Assembly (NCBI GenBank): GCA_913061265.1
Contig: CAJXVS010000004.1
Coordinates: 186,001 to 250,000 of the forward strand
DNA: 64,000 nt
Direction: 5' to 3'
From: an uncultured Halobacteriovorax sp.
GTDB lineage: Bacteria > Bdellovibrionota > Bacteriovoracia > Bacteriovoracales > Bacteriovoracaceae
Shown: piece after piece, positions 6,928-14,336 of the stretch
Layout of the letters: each line of letters starts with the position of its first letter
How positions within the stretch are numbered: the stretch's first letter is position 1
Position numbers and translations under genes: made by a program
The notes under the pieces: model-generated
What the model saw: the letters and a program-made list of their open reading frames with translations, nothing else
The model's database searches: none
What the model was told of the DNA's origin: nothing

Positions 6928-8277
6928 TTATTTTTTATAGATGGTTTCTATAAAAGGCTTAAGTTCAAACTTAGCTAACCATGGAATCTCTACTCCACCC
7001 TTAAACCTCGTTCTTACTCGAAAAGTTGTTAATCCCCAGTCTTGATTAAAAAGTCCTTTATCAATACCTTTTAGCGCTTTATTGAACTCCGTATTAACAT
7101 AGGCAATCTCTACTGTAGGAGCGCCCTTTATAGTTACAACGCCCGTTTTTCCTTTCAGAGAAAAAGTATAACTAGTCTTAAGAACCTTAACTCCCCAACT
7201 AGATCCTCTTTTGTCCTTAATCTTTTCTCCAAAGTAATGCCCAAAACGAATAGCCTTCTTTATGCCCTTTTTAATCTTTCTCTTTGAAAGCTTGACCACT
7301 TTCTTTTTCTTAAAGGGCCAAATTTTATCTTCAGACTCAGCTACAAAGTTAATATCCCCATCAAGCTTCTCAGCATTTTCTTTATGAGAAACGGGCTTAA
7401 AATAAACATGAGCCGCTATCCCCTGAGATCCTTTAGTGAAGCCAAGATCTCCCTCAATAGAAGTTGAAACGGCAAGCTTGAATTCTTTTAGTTTATACTT
7501 ATCGTGAAAATTTGATTTGTTCGTTGAATACTCCTCATCCATAGCGTCCACTAGAAGGGGTCCCATCTTTTCAAGAAGCTCTTTCATTTGCTTTTGAACC
7601 TTTGATGGAAGGCCCTTGTTCCCTTTCGAAGCACCAGCGACAGGAGCCCATTCAAAACGAAGCCTAAGGTCTCCACCGGCTTTAATGAAAAAGCCAGTCA
7701 CAGAATGACTAAAGCCGAAGTTAAGATCTAATCTTAATTTTGAGGTCTTAAATTTCTTATGATTGACCTCATTAGCGCCCTTAATTAATTCTCTAAAAAC
7801 TGCCGTTTCTTTTTCTAAGTGCTTAGTAAATCCCTCTGAACCTTCTATAAGCCCTTCCGCTTCAAAGTTCTTTGAAACTTTTGTTAGTACTTGATGCCAA
7901 TCATTGTCTGTAAGATCACCTTTTAAAGTGACTAGATTATTATTCTCTTGAAGATCAATCTTAGAGTTCGTCTTTCTCGCCCAGTTAAGTTCAACTGCCT
8001 TAGCTCCTCCCCATGACTTAAGCCCAATCTTTCCCGATAGGCCTAATGCAAGAACCGTTTTAATTCCAGAGAACTTAAAAGCATTTAACTTATTGCTTGC
8101 TTCTTCATTCTCTAGAACTTCAGTTTGGGCGCTTGTAATGGCGTCAATAGTTTCCTGAAGTTCAACTTCATCCCCAAGAGATTTTTGAGTTCCCTCTAAG
8201 TCATACCAATGGGAAGGAAGGCTTGCATGAGCACTTAGACTTATAAATAGAGTCATTATTAAAACTAATTCTTTCAT
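6928..8277 (-). CDS. Secreted protein of unknown function
   Basis: The product has 449 residues and an N-terminal signal peptide (MKELVLIMTLFISLSAHA). The mature chain is Lys-rich with alternating amphipathic beta-like segments (for example the stretches around GLKSWGGAK, RLRFEWAP and TFRVRTRFKGGVEIP), suggestive of a beta-rich periplasmic or outer-membrane-associated protein. No known domain is recognised. Its ATG overlaps the stop codon of the 109-residue gene by one base (TAATG), so the two are translationally coupled and probably work together. Confidence 0.7.
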   Translation of the reverse strand: MKELVLIMTLFISLSAHASLPSHWYDLEGTQKSLGDEVELQETIDAITSAQTEVLENEEASNKLNAFKFSGIKTVLALGLSGKIGLKSWGGAKAVELNWARKTNSKIDLQENNNLVTLKGDLTDNDWHQVLTKVSKNFEAEGLIEGSEGFTKHLEKETAVFRELIKGANEVNHKKFKTSKLRLDLNFGFSHSVTGFFIKAGGDLRLRFEWAPVAGASKGNKGLPSKVQKQMKELLEKMGPLLVDAMDEEYSTNKSNFHDKYKLKEFKLAVSTSIEGDLGFTKGSQGIAAHVYFKPVSHKENAEKLDGDINFVAESEDKIWPFKKKKVVKLSKRKIKKGIKKAIRFGHYFGEKIKDKRGSSWGVKVLKTSYTFSLKGKTGVVTIKGAPTVEIAYVNTEFNKALKGIDKGLFNQDWGLTTFRVRTRFKGGVEIPWLAKFELKPFIETIYKK

Positions 8278-8606
8278 TAGTTACCTCTCTTAAAATGAAA
8301 TGTAATGGTTGGTTCAACACTGGCCTTTATAGTATCTCCAAGACCTACCTCTGCTTTGAACCCCATCCCAATATCAACCTGCTGGAGCTTTAATCCCGCC
8401 TGTTCCGTCGTTCTTAACCCTGGATCTTCTTGGATCATCTCTCTTGAAGCCGTTGCTGCTTTTTTCATAAAACCGCTAAACTCTAAATCACTCACGGCTT
8501 CTTCTACGGCATTCCCATTTTTGTCTAATCCAATAACTGGAATATTAGCGGCAAAAATATTACTCGATAATAATGATGCTAAAACAATAGCTTTTGTTGT
8601 GTTCAT
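8277..8606 (-). CDS. Small secreted protein, partner of the 449-residue protein
   Basis: The product has 109 residues and a signal peptide (MNTTKAIVLASLLSSNIFA). The C-terminal half (GMGFKAEVGLGDTIKASVEP) is beta-strand-like. A GGGGGAG ribosome-binding site precedes the ATG at 8606. It is the first gene of a two-gene unit with 6928-8277, coupled by a TAATG overlap. The upstream region holds a perfect inverted repeat at 8642-8659. I do not recognise the family. Confidence 0.65.
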   Translation of the reverse strand: MNTTKAIVLASLLSSNIFAANIPVIGLDKNGNAVEEAVSDLEFSGFMKKAATASREMIQEDPGLRTTEQAGLKLQQVDIGMGFKAEVGLGDTIKASVEPTITFHFKRGN

Positions 8607-8641
8607 AACTCCCCCTGATTTGGATTGAACATCCTACCAAG

Positions 8642-8659
8642 AGTTTGATATGTCAAACT
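8642..8659. promoter_or_regulatory. Inverted repeat, candidate operator upstream of the secreted pair
   Basis: AGTTTGA (8642-8648) and TCAAACT (8653-8659) are perfect 7 bp arms around TATG. On the minus strand a TTGACA (8656-8651) lies inside the repeat, so a bound regulator would cover a possible -35 element for the gene starting at 8606. No well-placed -10 is obvious, so the promoter part is tentative. Confidence 0.35.
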
Positions 8660-8799
8660 TTAAGGTTAGTACAGTGTAAATTCAATTAGTTGAGGTTAGA
8701 AATATATTAGCTTTGTGAGAATTCTATGAGCTCTACCCTAAGCTTTTGATAATAAAGACCAAGACCCAGAGAGTTAATAGTTCTGGGCCATATGCGAAG

Positions 8800-10482
8800 T
8801 TAGAGCTTTATTTCACCTAAATCAGGGAAGTCTCTAGGAACTGGAGCAACGTAGACATTATGAGTCCATACCTTTTGGCAGCTTCTCCAAAACTTATCAT
8901 CCTTAAGAAGCTTACGGCATTTCTTAGAGGGTTTTTCAAAGTATGGAAGCTCTGGTGTCGATCTTTCAGCGTTAAGCCTATAACCCATATCTGTGCCCAT
9001 ATTCTTTAAGTCTTTTCTAAGAAGATCACCCTTCTTGTAAGCTGCAATATAGTAAACAAGTTCATTAGGGGCCTTACCATAAAGAAGAAGTTCACTTACA
9101 TTATCTGGAGAGATAGTTGTTCTTCCAATGTACTTCTCAGTAGGCCATGCAACATGTCCAAATGATTGATAAAGAAGTTCAGAGCAAACTAACTTATCAG
9201 TCGTCTCAACATCAAAGTTAAAGTCATAAGTCTTTCCTAGTTGTCTTAAAGCAACGTCATAAACCTTATCTACTTCTTCTTTGTTTTTTGAGAAGATATT
9301 CTTATTTCTCATGATGGCAAACTCATCAACTTTCATAAAGTCTTCAAGCTTTCTTAAGTGAGTATCAGTTCTATCTGATTCAATGATTGAATAACCTTTT
9401 TCAATCATATGTTGGACAGGTTTAATTTTAGGATGATTCCATAAACCGTAAGCGATAAGCTGCTCTTTAGTTCCAAGCCAAATAGCATTATGCCCAAAGT
9501 GACCAGGGATCAATGTGTCGGTTAAGATAAAAGGAGTTTTTTCAGTGATCATATCAAGAGGCTCTAGGTGAGCATAAATCTCGTTATTCACTTCTTTCCT
9601 TTTATAAAGCCAGCCCTTTCTCCACTTAATGGCCCCAGCGATATTCCCTACAAACCCAGAGATATGATGAAGGCTAAAGGTAAGAAAATTCTTAAATCCA
9701 TCTTTTCTATAGGCCTTACGAAGCTCTTTCCTTAAACTCTTTGCAGGATCCTTAGAAGAAACAAAGCTCTTAGAATTTATCTTTGTTATCTCCATTTCAA
9801 TCTTAGCAAAGAGAGAGTTTCTTGTTCTGTGACGGTTTCTCCAAGTAGGAAAATTATCAAACCCCTTTGATGCTCTATTCAACATCTTTTGATGCTTCTT
9901 ACTTAGGATTGATTGAATATACTCTTTAAGCTCTTTTCTTTTAATCTTATAAGAGCTGTCCTCGGCATTAACAATCCTTCTAAACTTTTGATTCTTCATC
10001 CAGTTTCTGTAACCGAGAAGGTAATCATCTAAAACACTTAGTTGAATGGCGAACCATAAAATATTTCGTCTACTTTCGATTTCATCTGTTGTTATGAGAG
10101 CCTCATCAAGGTCATCAATTTCATTTGGAGTAATAGGTGCTGATAAGGCCAATAAGCGGCTATTTAAATGAAGAAAGTATTTTACCGACTTATGCATAAT
10201 CGTTAAGTCTTGCCCGATGATGGCAACATCTCTATTCACGCGGTCAATAATATCGGTATTTAACTCATTCGAAAAAACTCTAAGGCGATCCTGAAGTGCT
10301 TTGATCTTTTGGTAAGCTTCGTAAGTATTATCTAGGATTTGATCTTGGCTTAAGTTTTTGTTTGAGCCTAAGTTTAGAGTCGAAAGATCTTTATCGATAT
10401 CTCTAAAAAGAAGATACGGATTTTCCCCACTAAAGACGGAGGTAGAGATTAAAGTAATAAGCAAAATAATGACGGCTTTCAT
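8800..10482 (-). CDS. Secreted YiiX/YebB-like permuted papain-fold (NlpC/P60-superfamily) hydrolase
   Basis: The product has 560 residues and a signal peptide (KAVIILLITLISTSVFS). The N-terminal ~300 residues are helical and unrecognised. The C-terminal part has the permuted NlpC/P60 layout: a catalytic-type His in PGHFGHNAIWLG (H331), then Cys in KLVCSELLY (C433). Such enzymes are thought to cleave amide, peptide or lipid acyl bonds. The true substrate is unknown, with peptidoglycan or lipid both possible. I chose the ATG at 10482 because AAGGA is 8 nt before it; a TTG at 10488 would be too close. The gene stands alone. The large helical N-terminal region is unusual for this family. Confidence 0.8.
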   Translation of the reverse strand: MKAVIILLITLISTSVFSGENPYLLFRDIDKDLSTLNLGSNKNLSQDQILDNTYEAYQKIKALQDRLRVFSNELNTDIIDRVNRDVAIIGQDLTIMHKSVKYFLHLNSRLLALSAPITPNEIDDLDEALITTDEIESRRNILWFAIQLSVLDDYLLGYRNWMKNQKFRRIVNAEDSSYKIKRKELKEYIQSILSKKHQKMLNRASKGFDNFPTWRNRHRTRNSLFAKIEMEITKINSKSFVSSKDPAKSLRKELRKAYRKDGFKNFLTFSLHHISGFVGNIAGAIKWRKGWLYKRKEVNNEIYAHLEPLDMITEKTPFILTDTLIPGHFGHNAIWLGTKEQLIAYGLWNHPKIKPVQHMIEKGYSIIESDRTDTHLRKLEDFMKVDEFAIMRNKNIFSKNKEEVDKVYDVALRQLGKTYDFNFDVETTDKLVCSELLYQSFGHVAWPTEKYIGRTTISPDNVSELLLYGKAPNELVYYIAAYKKGDLLRKDLKNMGTDMGYRLNAERSTPELPYFEKPSKKCRKLLKDDKFWRSCQKVWTHNVYVAPVPRDFPDLGEIKL

Positions 10483-10626
10483 AAGCAAATCCTTATAGTT
10501 TTCTATACTTGAGTGTAAACTTACCCATTATTGTGACAGATCAACAAGGATTCTAAAACTTTCGATGCGTGGCGCGTCTAGTGATTGATTTTAATCAATT
10601 ATTTTTTGTAAAAAAGACCCATGCAC

Positions 10627-11469
10627 CTAGTCATTCAGGAGGTATTTTTCTGGTTCTGCAAAACATTTCTTAAAGTCCTTGGCCATATTAGCAGCGTGCA
10701 CCCCATCGATGAGACGGTGATCAAAGGTCACAGCAATAGGAAGGATAGGTCTCACTTCAACCTTTCCATCTATGGCCACTGGCTTTTCAGTAGCGGCGCC
10801 AACAGTAAGAAGAAGAGGAACTCGCGTATAAGGGCAAAGAGGCGCCCAAGCAATATCAATTCCTAGTGAACCAATATTCGTTATCATCACAGAACCAAAA
10901 GGATCTTTAGGGATTCCTAAGAAACTAAGGTTTAAATTAAGCCCATACATTAAGAATGAAGCGATATCTAAATAGTATCTAACAAACCACCATGGAAGGA
11001 TCTTGAAGACATCCATATTCTTCTTCATCTCCTCATCTTTTCCTGTTCGTATCTTTGAAGCTTTTTCTTTTAGGGCTTTCGCTATCCCTGAGGTTTCAAG
11101 GTTCTCAGCTTCATGCAGAACTGCTCCACTTAGAGTTGCTTTCTTAACCTTATCTTCACCGTCCCCTGGAATATTAACTTGATAAAACAAAGCCACGTTT
11201 TCGCGAAGGTAGATTCGACTCCCCCTAATCATGGCGTTGATCTCAGGTCTTCTGGTCATACAATAAGAGATGGCCTTCCCGACTAAATGAGCTGGAGTAA
11301 TCTTTACGCCATGTTTTTCTGAGTAAGCTGGTAAGAGCTCCAGGGTCTTTTGCATATCAATTTCAACGAGCCCATAGACAGAAGGATCTTTCGCCGTCTT
11401 CCATGTCCCCATTGCAACTTTTCGAAAAGGAGAGACATCAACGACTTTCTTTAATTTTACCTTACCCAC
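10627..11469 (-). CDS. Stand-alone 2-oxoacid dehydrogenase E2-type acyltransferase catalytic domain
   Basis: The 280-residue protein corresponds to the CAT-like catalytic domain of dihydrolipoyl acyltransferases. It carries the active-site motif DHRLIDG (H251, D255) and the preceding FGSVMITNIGSLG segment. It has no lipoyl domain and no E1/E3-binding domain, and no E1 or E3 gene is adjacent. It therefore probably transfers acyl groups from CoA to another acceptor, or assembles with separately encoded lipoyl proteins. The start is GTG at 11469, with AGG shortly upstream. It follows the Lrp-type regulator by 9 nt, suggesting co-transcription and feedback by an amino acid or keto acid. Confidence 0.88.
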   Translation of the reverse strand: MGKVKLKKVVDVSPFRKVAMGTWKTAKDPSVYGLVEIDMQKTLELLPAYSEKHGVKITPAHLVGKAISYCMTRRPEINAMIRGSRIYLRENVALFYQVNIPGDGEDKVKKATLSGAVLHEAENLETSGIAKALKEKASKIRTGKDEEMKKNMDVFKILPWWFVRYYLDIASFLMYGLNLNLSFLGIPKDPFGSVMITNIGSLGIDIAWAPLCPYTRVPLLLTVGAATEKPVAIDGKVEVRPILPIAVTFDHRLIDGVHAANMAKDFKKCFAEPEKYLLND

Positions 11470-11478
11470 GTAAACCTA

Positions 11479-11964
11479 CTATATCTTAGGAATCTCACAA
11501 TCTCTCATGATGGGATTATCAAGAGAGATCAAAGTTTCTGTTGATTGAATTTCAGGGATTGCCTGAAGTTTTTCTATAAGGAAAAGATGAAGCTCCTTAG
11601 TATTTTTTGCAAGGATTTTTACAAACATACTATAGTTTCCGGTCGTATAGTGGACCTCAATTATCTCTGGTAGAACTTCGAGCTTATCTAAAACGCTCTT
11701 ATAATCACCTGCACTTCTTAGGTTAATACCAACAAAAGCAAAGACCTCAAGCCCTAGCTTTGAATGATCCACAGTCACCTTAGAGCCCGTGATAATCCCA
11801 GCCTCTTTCATCTTATTAACTCGAACGTGAACGGTTCCTCCAGAGATGATCAGGTCTCTAGCGATCTCTTGAAAGGAGATCCTTGAGTCCTCAATAAGGT
11901 AGTTCAGGATCTTTCGATCAACATCATCTAATTTGAAATTCTCTATCTTATCACTCTTAGACAT
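11479..11964 (-). CDS. Lrp/AsnC family transcriptional regulator
   Basis: The 161-residue protein has an N-terminal winged helix-turn-helix (DDVDRKILNYL, then SFQEIARDL and TVHVRVNKMKEAGII, about residues 13-60). It also has a C-terminal RAM ligand-binding domain. Lrp proteins form octamers or dimers that sense amino acids. It is the first gene of a two-gene unit with the E2-like acyltransferase, which is an obvious candidate target along with its own promoter. The ATG at 11964 has a good GGGGATA-type ribosome-binding site. The ligand cannot be inferred. Confidence 0.93.
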   Translation of the reverse strand: MSKSDKIENFKLDDVDRKILNYLIEDSRISFQEIARDLIISGGTVHVRVNKMKEAGIITGSKVTVDHSKLGLEVFAFVGINLRSAGDYKSVLDKLEVLPEIIEVHYTTGNYSMFVKILAKNTKELHLFLIEKLQAIPEIQSTETLISLDNPIMRDCEIPKI

Positions 11965-12033
11965 TATTATCCCCTTAATCTAATTAAGATTTTAATACAT
12001 ATTTAATAATTTATCGGTATTTTTATTAGAAAA

Positions 12034-13032
12034 TCAAAATCCGCGAGGGACTAGTCCAATCTTATCGTAAGCTTCCTTAAGAGTAGCGCCAGCTCGGGCC
12101 TTGGCAGCAAGGGCGCCTTTCTTAAGTAAATCGTTCAAGTAATCTTCATTCTTCATAAGGTCAAAGTATTTTTCATGAACTGGTTTCAGTGTATCGCAAA
12201 CAAGGTCGGCCAAACCAATCTTGAGATGGCCATACATCTTCCCTTCAAATTCTTTTTCGATTTGCTCATAACTCATTCCCGATAGTACGGAATAGATAGT
12301 CATTAAATTCGCAATGCCTGGCTTGTTTTCATCATAGGAAATGACTTCACCAGAATCAGTAACGGCACCCTTAAGTTTCTTTTGAATAACCTTCGGGTCA
12401 TCAATGATGGAAACATAGTTCTTAGGGTTATCATCAGACTTACTCATCTTCTTAGTAGGATCTTGAAGGGCCATGACTCTCGCACCCACTGAACCAATAT
12501 GCGGTTCAGGCACAACAAAGGTTTCCCCATAACGATGATGAAACATATCAACGATATCTCGGCATAATTCTAAGTGCTGTTTTTGATCTTCCCCTACGGG
12601 AACAACGTCAGCTTTATAAAGAAGAATATCTGCGGCCATTAAGACTGGATAAGAATAAAGACCAGCATTGATGTTCTTAGTATTAGAAGACTTATCTTTA
12701 AATTGAGTCATGCGGTTAAGATGCCCCATTGGCGTAAAGCAATTGAGGATCCAAGCCAGCTCTGAATGCTCACTCACATGAGACTGCATAAAGATGACAT
12801 TCTTTTCTGGATCAAGACCAAGAGCTAGGTACTGAGCATAGAAGCTTAATGATCTGGCTCGTAATTCTTTTGGGTCTTGAGTGACGGTTAAGGCATGAAG
12901 ATCAGCTACCATATAAAAGCAATTGTACTCTTCTTGAAGTTTCGTCCAATTATTAATCGCCCCAATATAGTTTCCTAAAGTGAGGTTTCCTGTAACTGTT
13001 GATCCTGAAAGTATTGTTTTTTTATCCGTCAT
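12034..13032 (-). CDS. trpS: Tryptophanyl-tRNA synthetase
   Basis: TrpRS charges tRNA-Trp and is a class I synthetase. The 332-residue protein has the N-terminal TGNLTLGNYIGA (residues 14-25, the HIGH-like signature) and KMSKS (195-199), with a family-typical length. The usual QPTG is replaced by STVTG. I prefer the ATG at 13032, which gives MTDKKTILSG like homologues, over a GTG at 13044. Neither has a strong ribosome-binding site. It lies downstream of tRNA-fMet, separated by a terminator. Confidence 0.96.
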   Translation of the reverse strand: MTDKKTILSGSTVTGNLTLGNYIGAINNWTKLQEEYNCFYMVADLHALTVTQDPKELRARSLSFYAQYLALGLDPEKNVIFMQSHVSEHSELAWILNCFTPMGHLNRMTQFKDKSSNTKNINAGLYSYPVLMAADILLYKADVVPVGEDQKQHLELCRDIVDMFHHRYGETFVVPEPHIGSVGARVMALQDPTKKMSKSDDNPKNYVSIIDDPKVIQKKLKGAVTDSGEVISYDENKPGIANLMTIYSVLSGMSYEQIEKEFEGKMYGHLKIGLADLVCDTLKPVHEKYFDLMKNEDYLNDLLKKGALAAKARAGATLKEAYDKIGLVPRGF

Positions 13033-13053
13033 TTCACTAACCACTCTACCAAC

Positions 13054-13083
13054 AAAAACGGCCCCTTGCGGAGCCGTTTTTTT
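13054..13083 (-). terminator. Terminator between tRNA-fMet and trpS
   Basis: On the minus strand, ACGGC (13077-13073) pairs with GCCGT (13062-13058), extended by a GG/CC pair around a GCAA loop. A U-run follows (A-run 13054-13058 on the plus strand). It would end the tRNA transcript before trpS. The plus-strand reading also has a T-run, so it may work in both directions. Confidence 0.75.
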
Positions 13084-13093
13084 ATAAAAAATT

Positions 13094-13170
<77 letters not shown>

Positions 13171-13270
13171 TCAAACTGTTGATTTCACATTATGCCTGGA
13201 TCAGGATAATAGAATATCCTGTCACCTTTGTCCACTATTTACCAACCTCTCTTACTCCAGCTTAAATAGC

Positions 13271-13297
13271 TAAAATAAAGCGTCCTAGCGCCGATAA
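13271..13297 (+). promoter_or_regulatory. Sigma-28 (FliA)-type promoter
   Basis: TAAA (13271-13274), a 15 nt spacer and GCCGATAA (13290-13297) match the core FliA consensus TAAA-N15-GCCGATAA at all 12 fixed positions. Transcription would start about 13303, about 40 nt before the ATG at 13343, with AAGGA in between. This places the small downstream gene in a candidate flagellar or motility regulon. Confidence 0.7.
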
Positions 13298-13342
13298 GTA
13301 ATTGTTGAAAGAAGTTAATTAAAGAATTTAAGGATGATTTTT

Positions 13343-13660
13343 ATGGCAAACGTTCAAATGACTAGCAAAAAACTTAATATCGAAATTGATACCAACGGGC
13401 TAAGTCCAGCGCAGGTAAGATTGATACGCTCGCTTAACGCCATGCTTACTCATCTACTAATAACTGATGAAGAGTCTGAATTCTTTGATGGAAGCGCTGA
13501 GTTCATGAGAATGTGCGCAAGCCTCATTAAGCAAAGCCAATTTACTGAAAACCTTATGGCCGAAGACAATATTCCTTATGCTGATCAGGCCTTAGAATTT
13601 GCTGTTGATGTTCTCAGTGAGCATATGACTCTCAGTAAGATTGTTACTTACGATAATTAA
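13343..13660 (+). CDS. Small cytoplasmic protein, candidate sigma-28 regulon member
   Basis: The product has 105 residues and no signal peptide or membrane segment. It is mostly helical and acidic, with a short basic N-terminal segment (TSKKLNIEID). I do not recognise it. I chose the ATG at 13343 because AAGGA (13330-13334) is 8 nt before it; an upstream ATG at 13334 overlaps that site. A consensus-like FliA promoter lies about 45 nt upstream and a terminator at 13688-13717 lies downstream, so this is a complete single-gene unit. A role in motility, chemotaxis or a phase of the predatory/attack cycle is inference from the promoter only. Confidence 0.75.
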   Translation: MANVQMTSKKLNIEIDTNGLSPAQVRLIRSLNAMLTHLLITDEESEFFDGSAEFMRMCASLIKQSQFTENLMAEDNIPYADQALEFAVDVLSEHMTLSKIVTYDN

Positions 13661-13682
13661 TTGAAGAGAATTTTTTTATATC

Positions 13683-14318
13683 TTAATAGCCCATGTCTCT
13701 GACTTGGGCTTTTTTTTGCTCATCTGTCAGAGAATCAAATCCATAAGCGCAATGCAACTCTCCTAAATAATCTGGGATAAGCTCATCAGAAAAGATCTTA
13801 CTCGGCTTATAAACAGTCACTTTTGAAGAATAGAACAGAAGGTCATCCACCCTCTCTACAGTCGTAAGATACTCAATATAGACCTTAGTCTTACCTTTAT
13901 ATTGAATCCTCTTCCTAGATTGTTTAATCGCGTTTCCAGAGTAATTCGATTCTAAGTCTTCCTCTGCAATCCAATTAAGCGGGGGCCTTGAGCCTATGAA
14001 GTAGATATTGTCGTAAAAGTACTCTGAGCTCAATTCTCTAAAAGTCAGAGACAGACCTTCAAAATCATTCTTATCAACAAAGAGAGAGTCTTTTGGGCAG
14101 GACTTTATGGGAACATGACTTGAAGTTGCTCGCTCAATATTGGCACCAACGAACTTATACCTTCCTATAAATTTACTTCTTGGATCGATTACTTTTTTAG
14201 GTTTTTTAGACTCAGCAGTCTTTTCAGACTTGATTCCTTGGATAACAACTTTATCCCAATCAAATAAACTTGAGCAGGAAGAAAGAAAAAGAATTGAGAG
14301 GATCAGTATTTTTATCAC
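13683..14318 (-). CDS. Lipoprotein of unknown function
   Basis: The product has 211 residues with a short signal peptide and a lipobox (FLSSC, Cys at about residue 15), so it is probably lipidated by Lgt. The mature part has no recognised domain. A low-complexity Lys/Pro stretch (KKPKKV) follows the lipobox. The start is GTG at 14318, with only a weak purine-rich site. The gene is 18 nt downstream of rluB on the same strand and may be the last gene of the M50-scpA-scpB-rluB operon. A terminator for the convergent small gene lies inside its 3' coding end. Confidence 0.72.
   Translation of the reverse strand: MIKILILSILFLSSCSSLFDWDKVVIQGIKSEKTAESKKPKKVIDPRSKFIGRYKFVGANIERATSSHVPIKSCPKDSLFVDKNDFEGLSLTFRELSSEYFYDNIYFIGSRPPLNWIAEEDLESNYSGNAIKQSRKRIQYKGKTKVYIEYLTTVERVDDLLFYSSKVTVYKPSKIFSDELIPDYLGELHCAYGFDSLTDEQKKAQVRDMGY
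13688..13717 (+). terminator. Terminator of the small sigma-28 gene, inside the convergent lipoprotein gene
   Basis: AGCCCA (13688-13693) pairs with TGGGCT (13705-13710), with T-run 13710-13717 in the plus direction. The hairpin lies within the last codons of the lipoprotein gene on the other strand. No U-run is present for the minus direction, so it serves the plus-strand gene only. Confidence 0.85.
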
Positions 14319-14336
14319 CTCTCAATTATAACACAA

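Noticed and set aside
6919-6928. AGTGATCACT palindrome between rlmH and the convergent secreted-protein gene
   Set aside because: It is a short, loop-less palindrome and not a convincing terminator.
8656-8663. TAAAGTTT on the minus strand near the inverted repeat at 8642, suggesting sigma-28 control
   Set aside because: No GCCGATAA-like sequence follows at 11-12 nt.
10584-10599. ATTGATT-tt-AATCAAT hairpin followed by T-rich sequence
   Set aside because: It is AT-only and reads as a terminator in the plus direction, where no gene ends.
12011-12018. ACCGATAA on the minus strand before the Lrp gene, resembling a FliA -10
   Set aside because: No TAAA-type -35 at the right distance.
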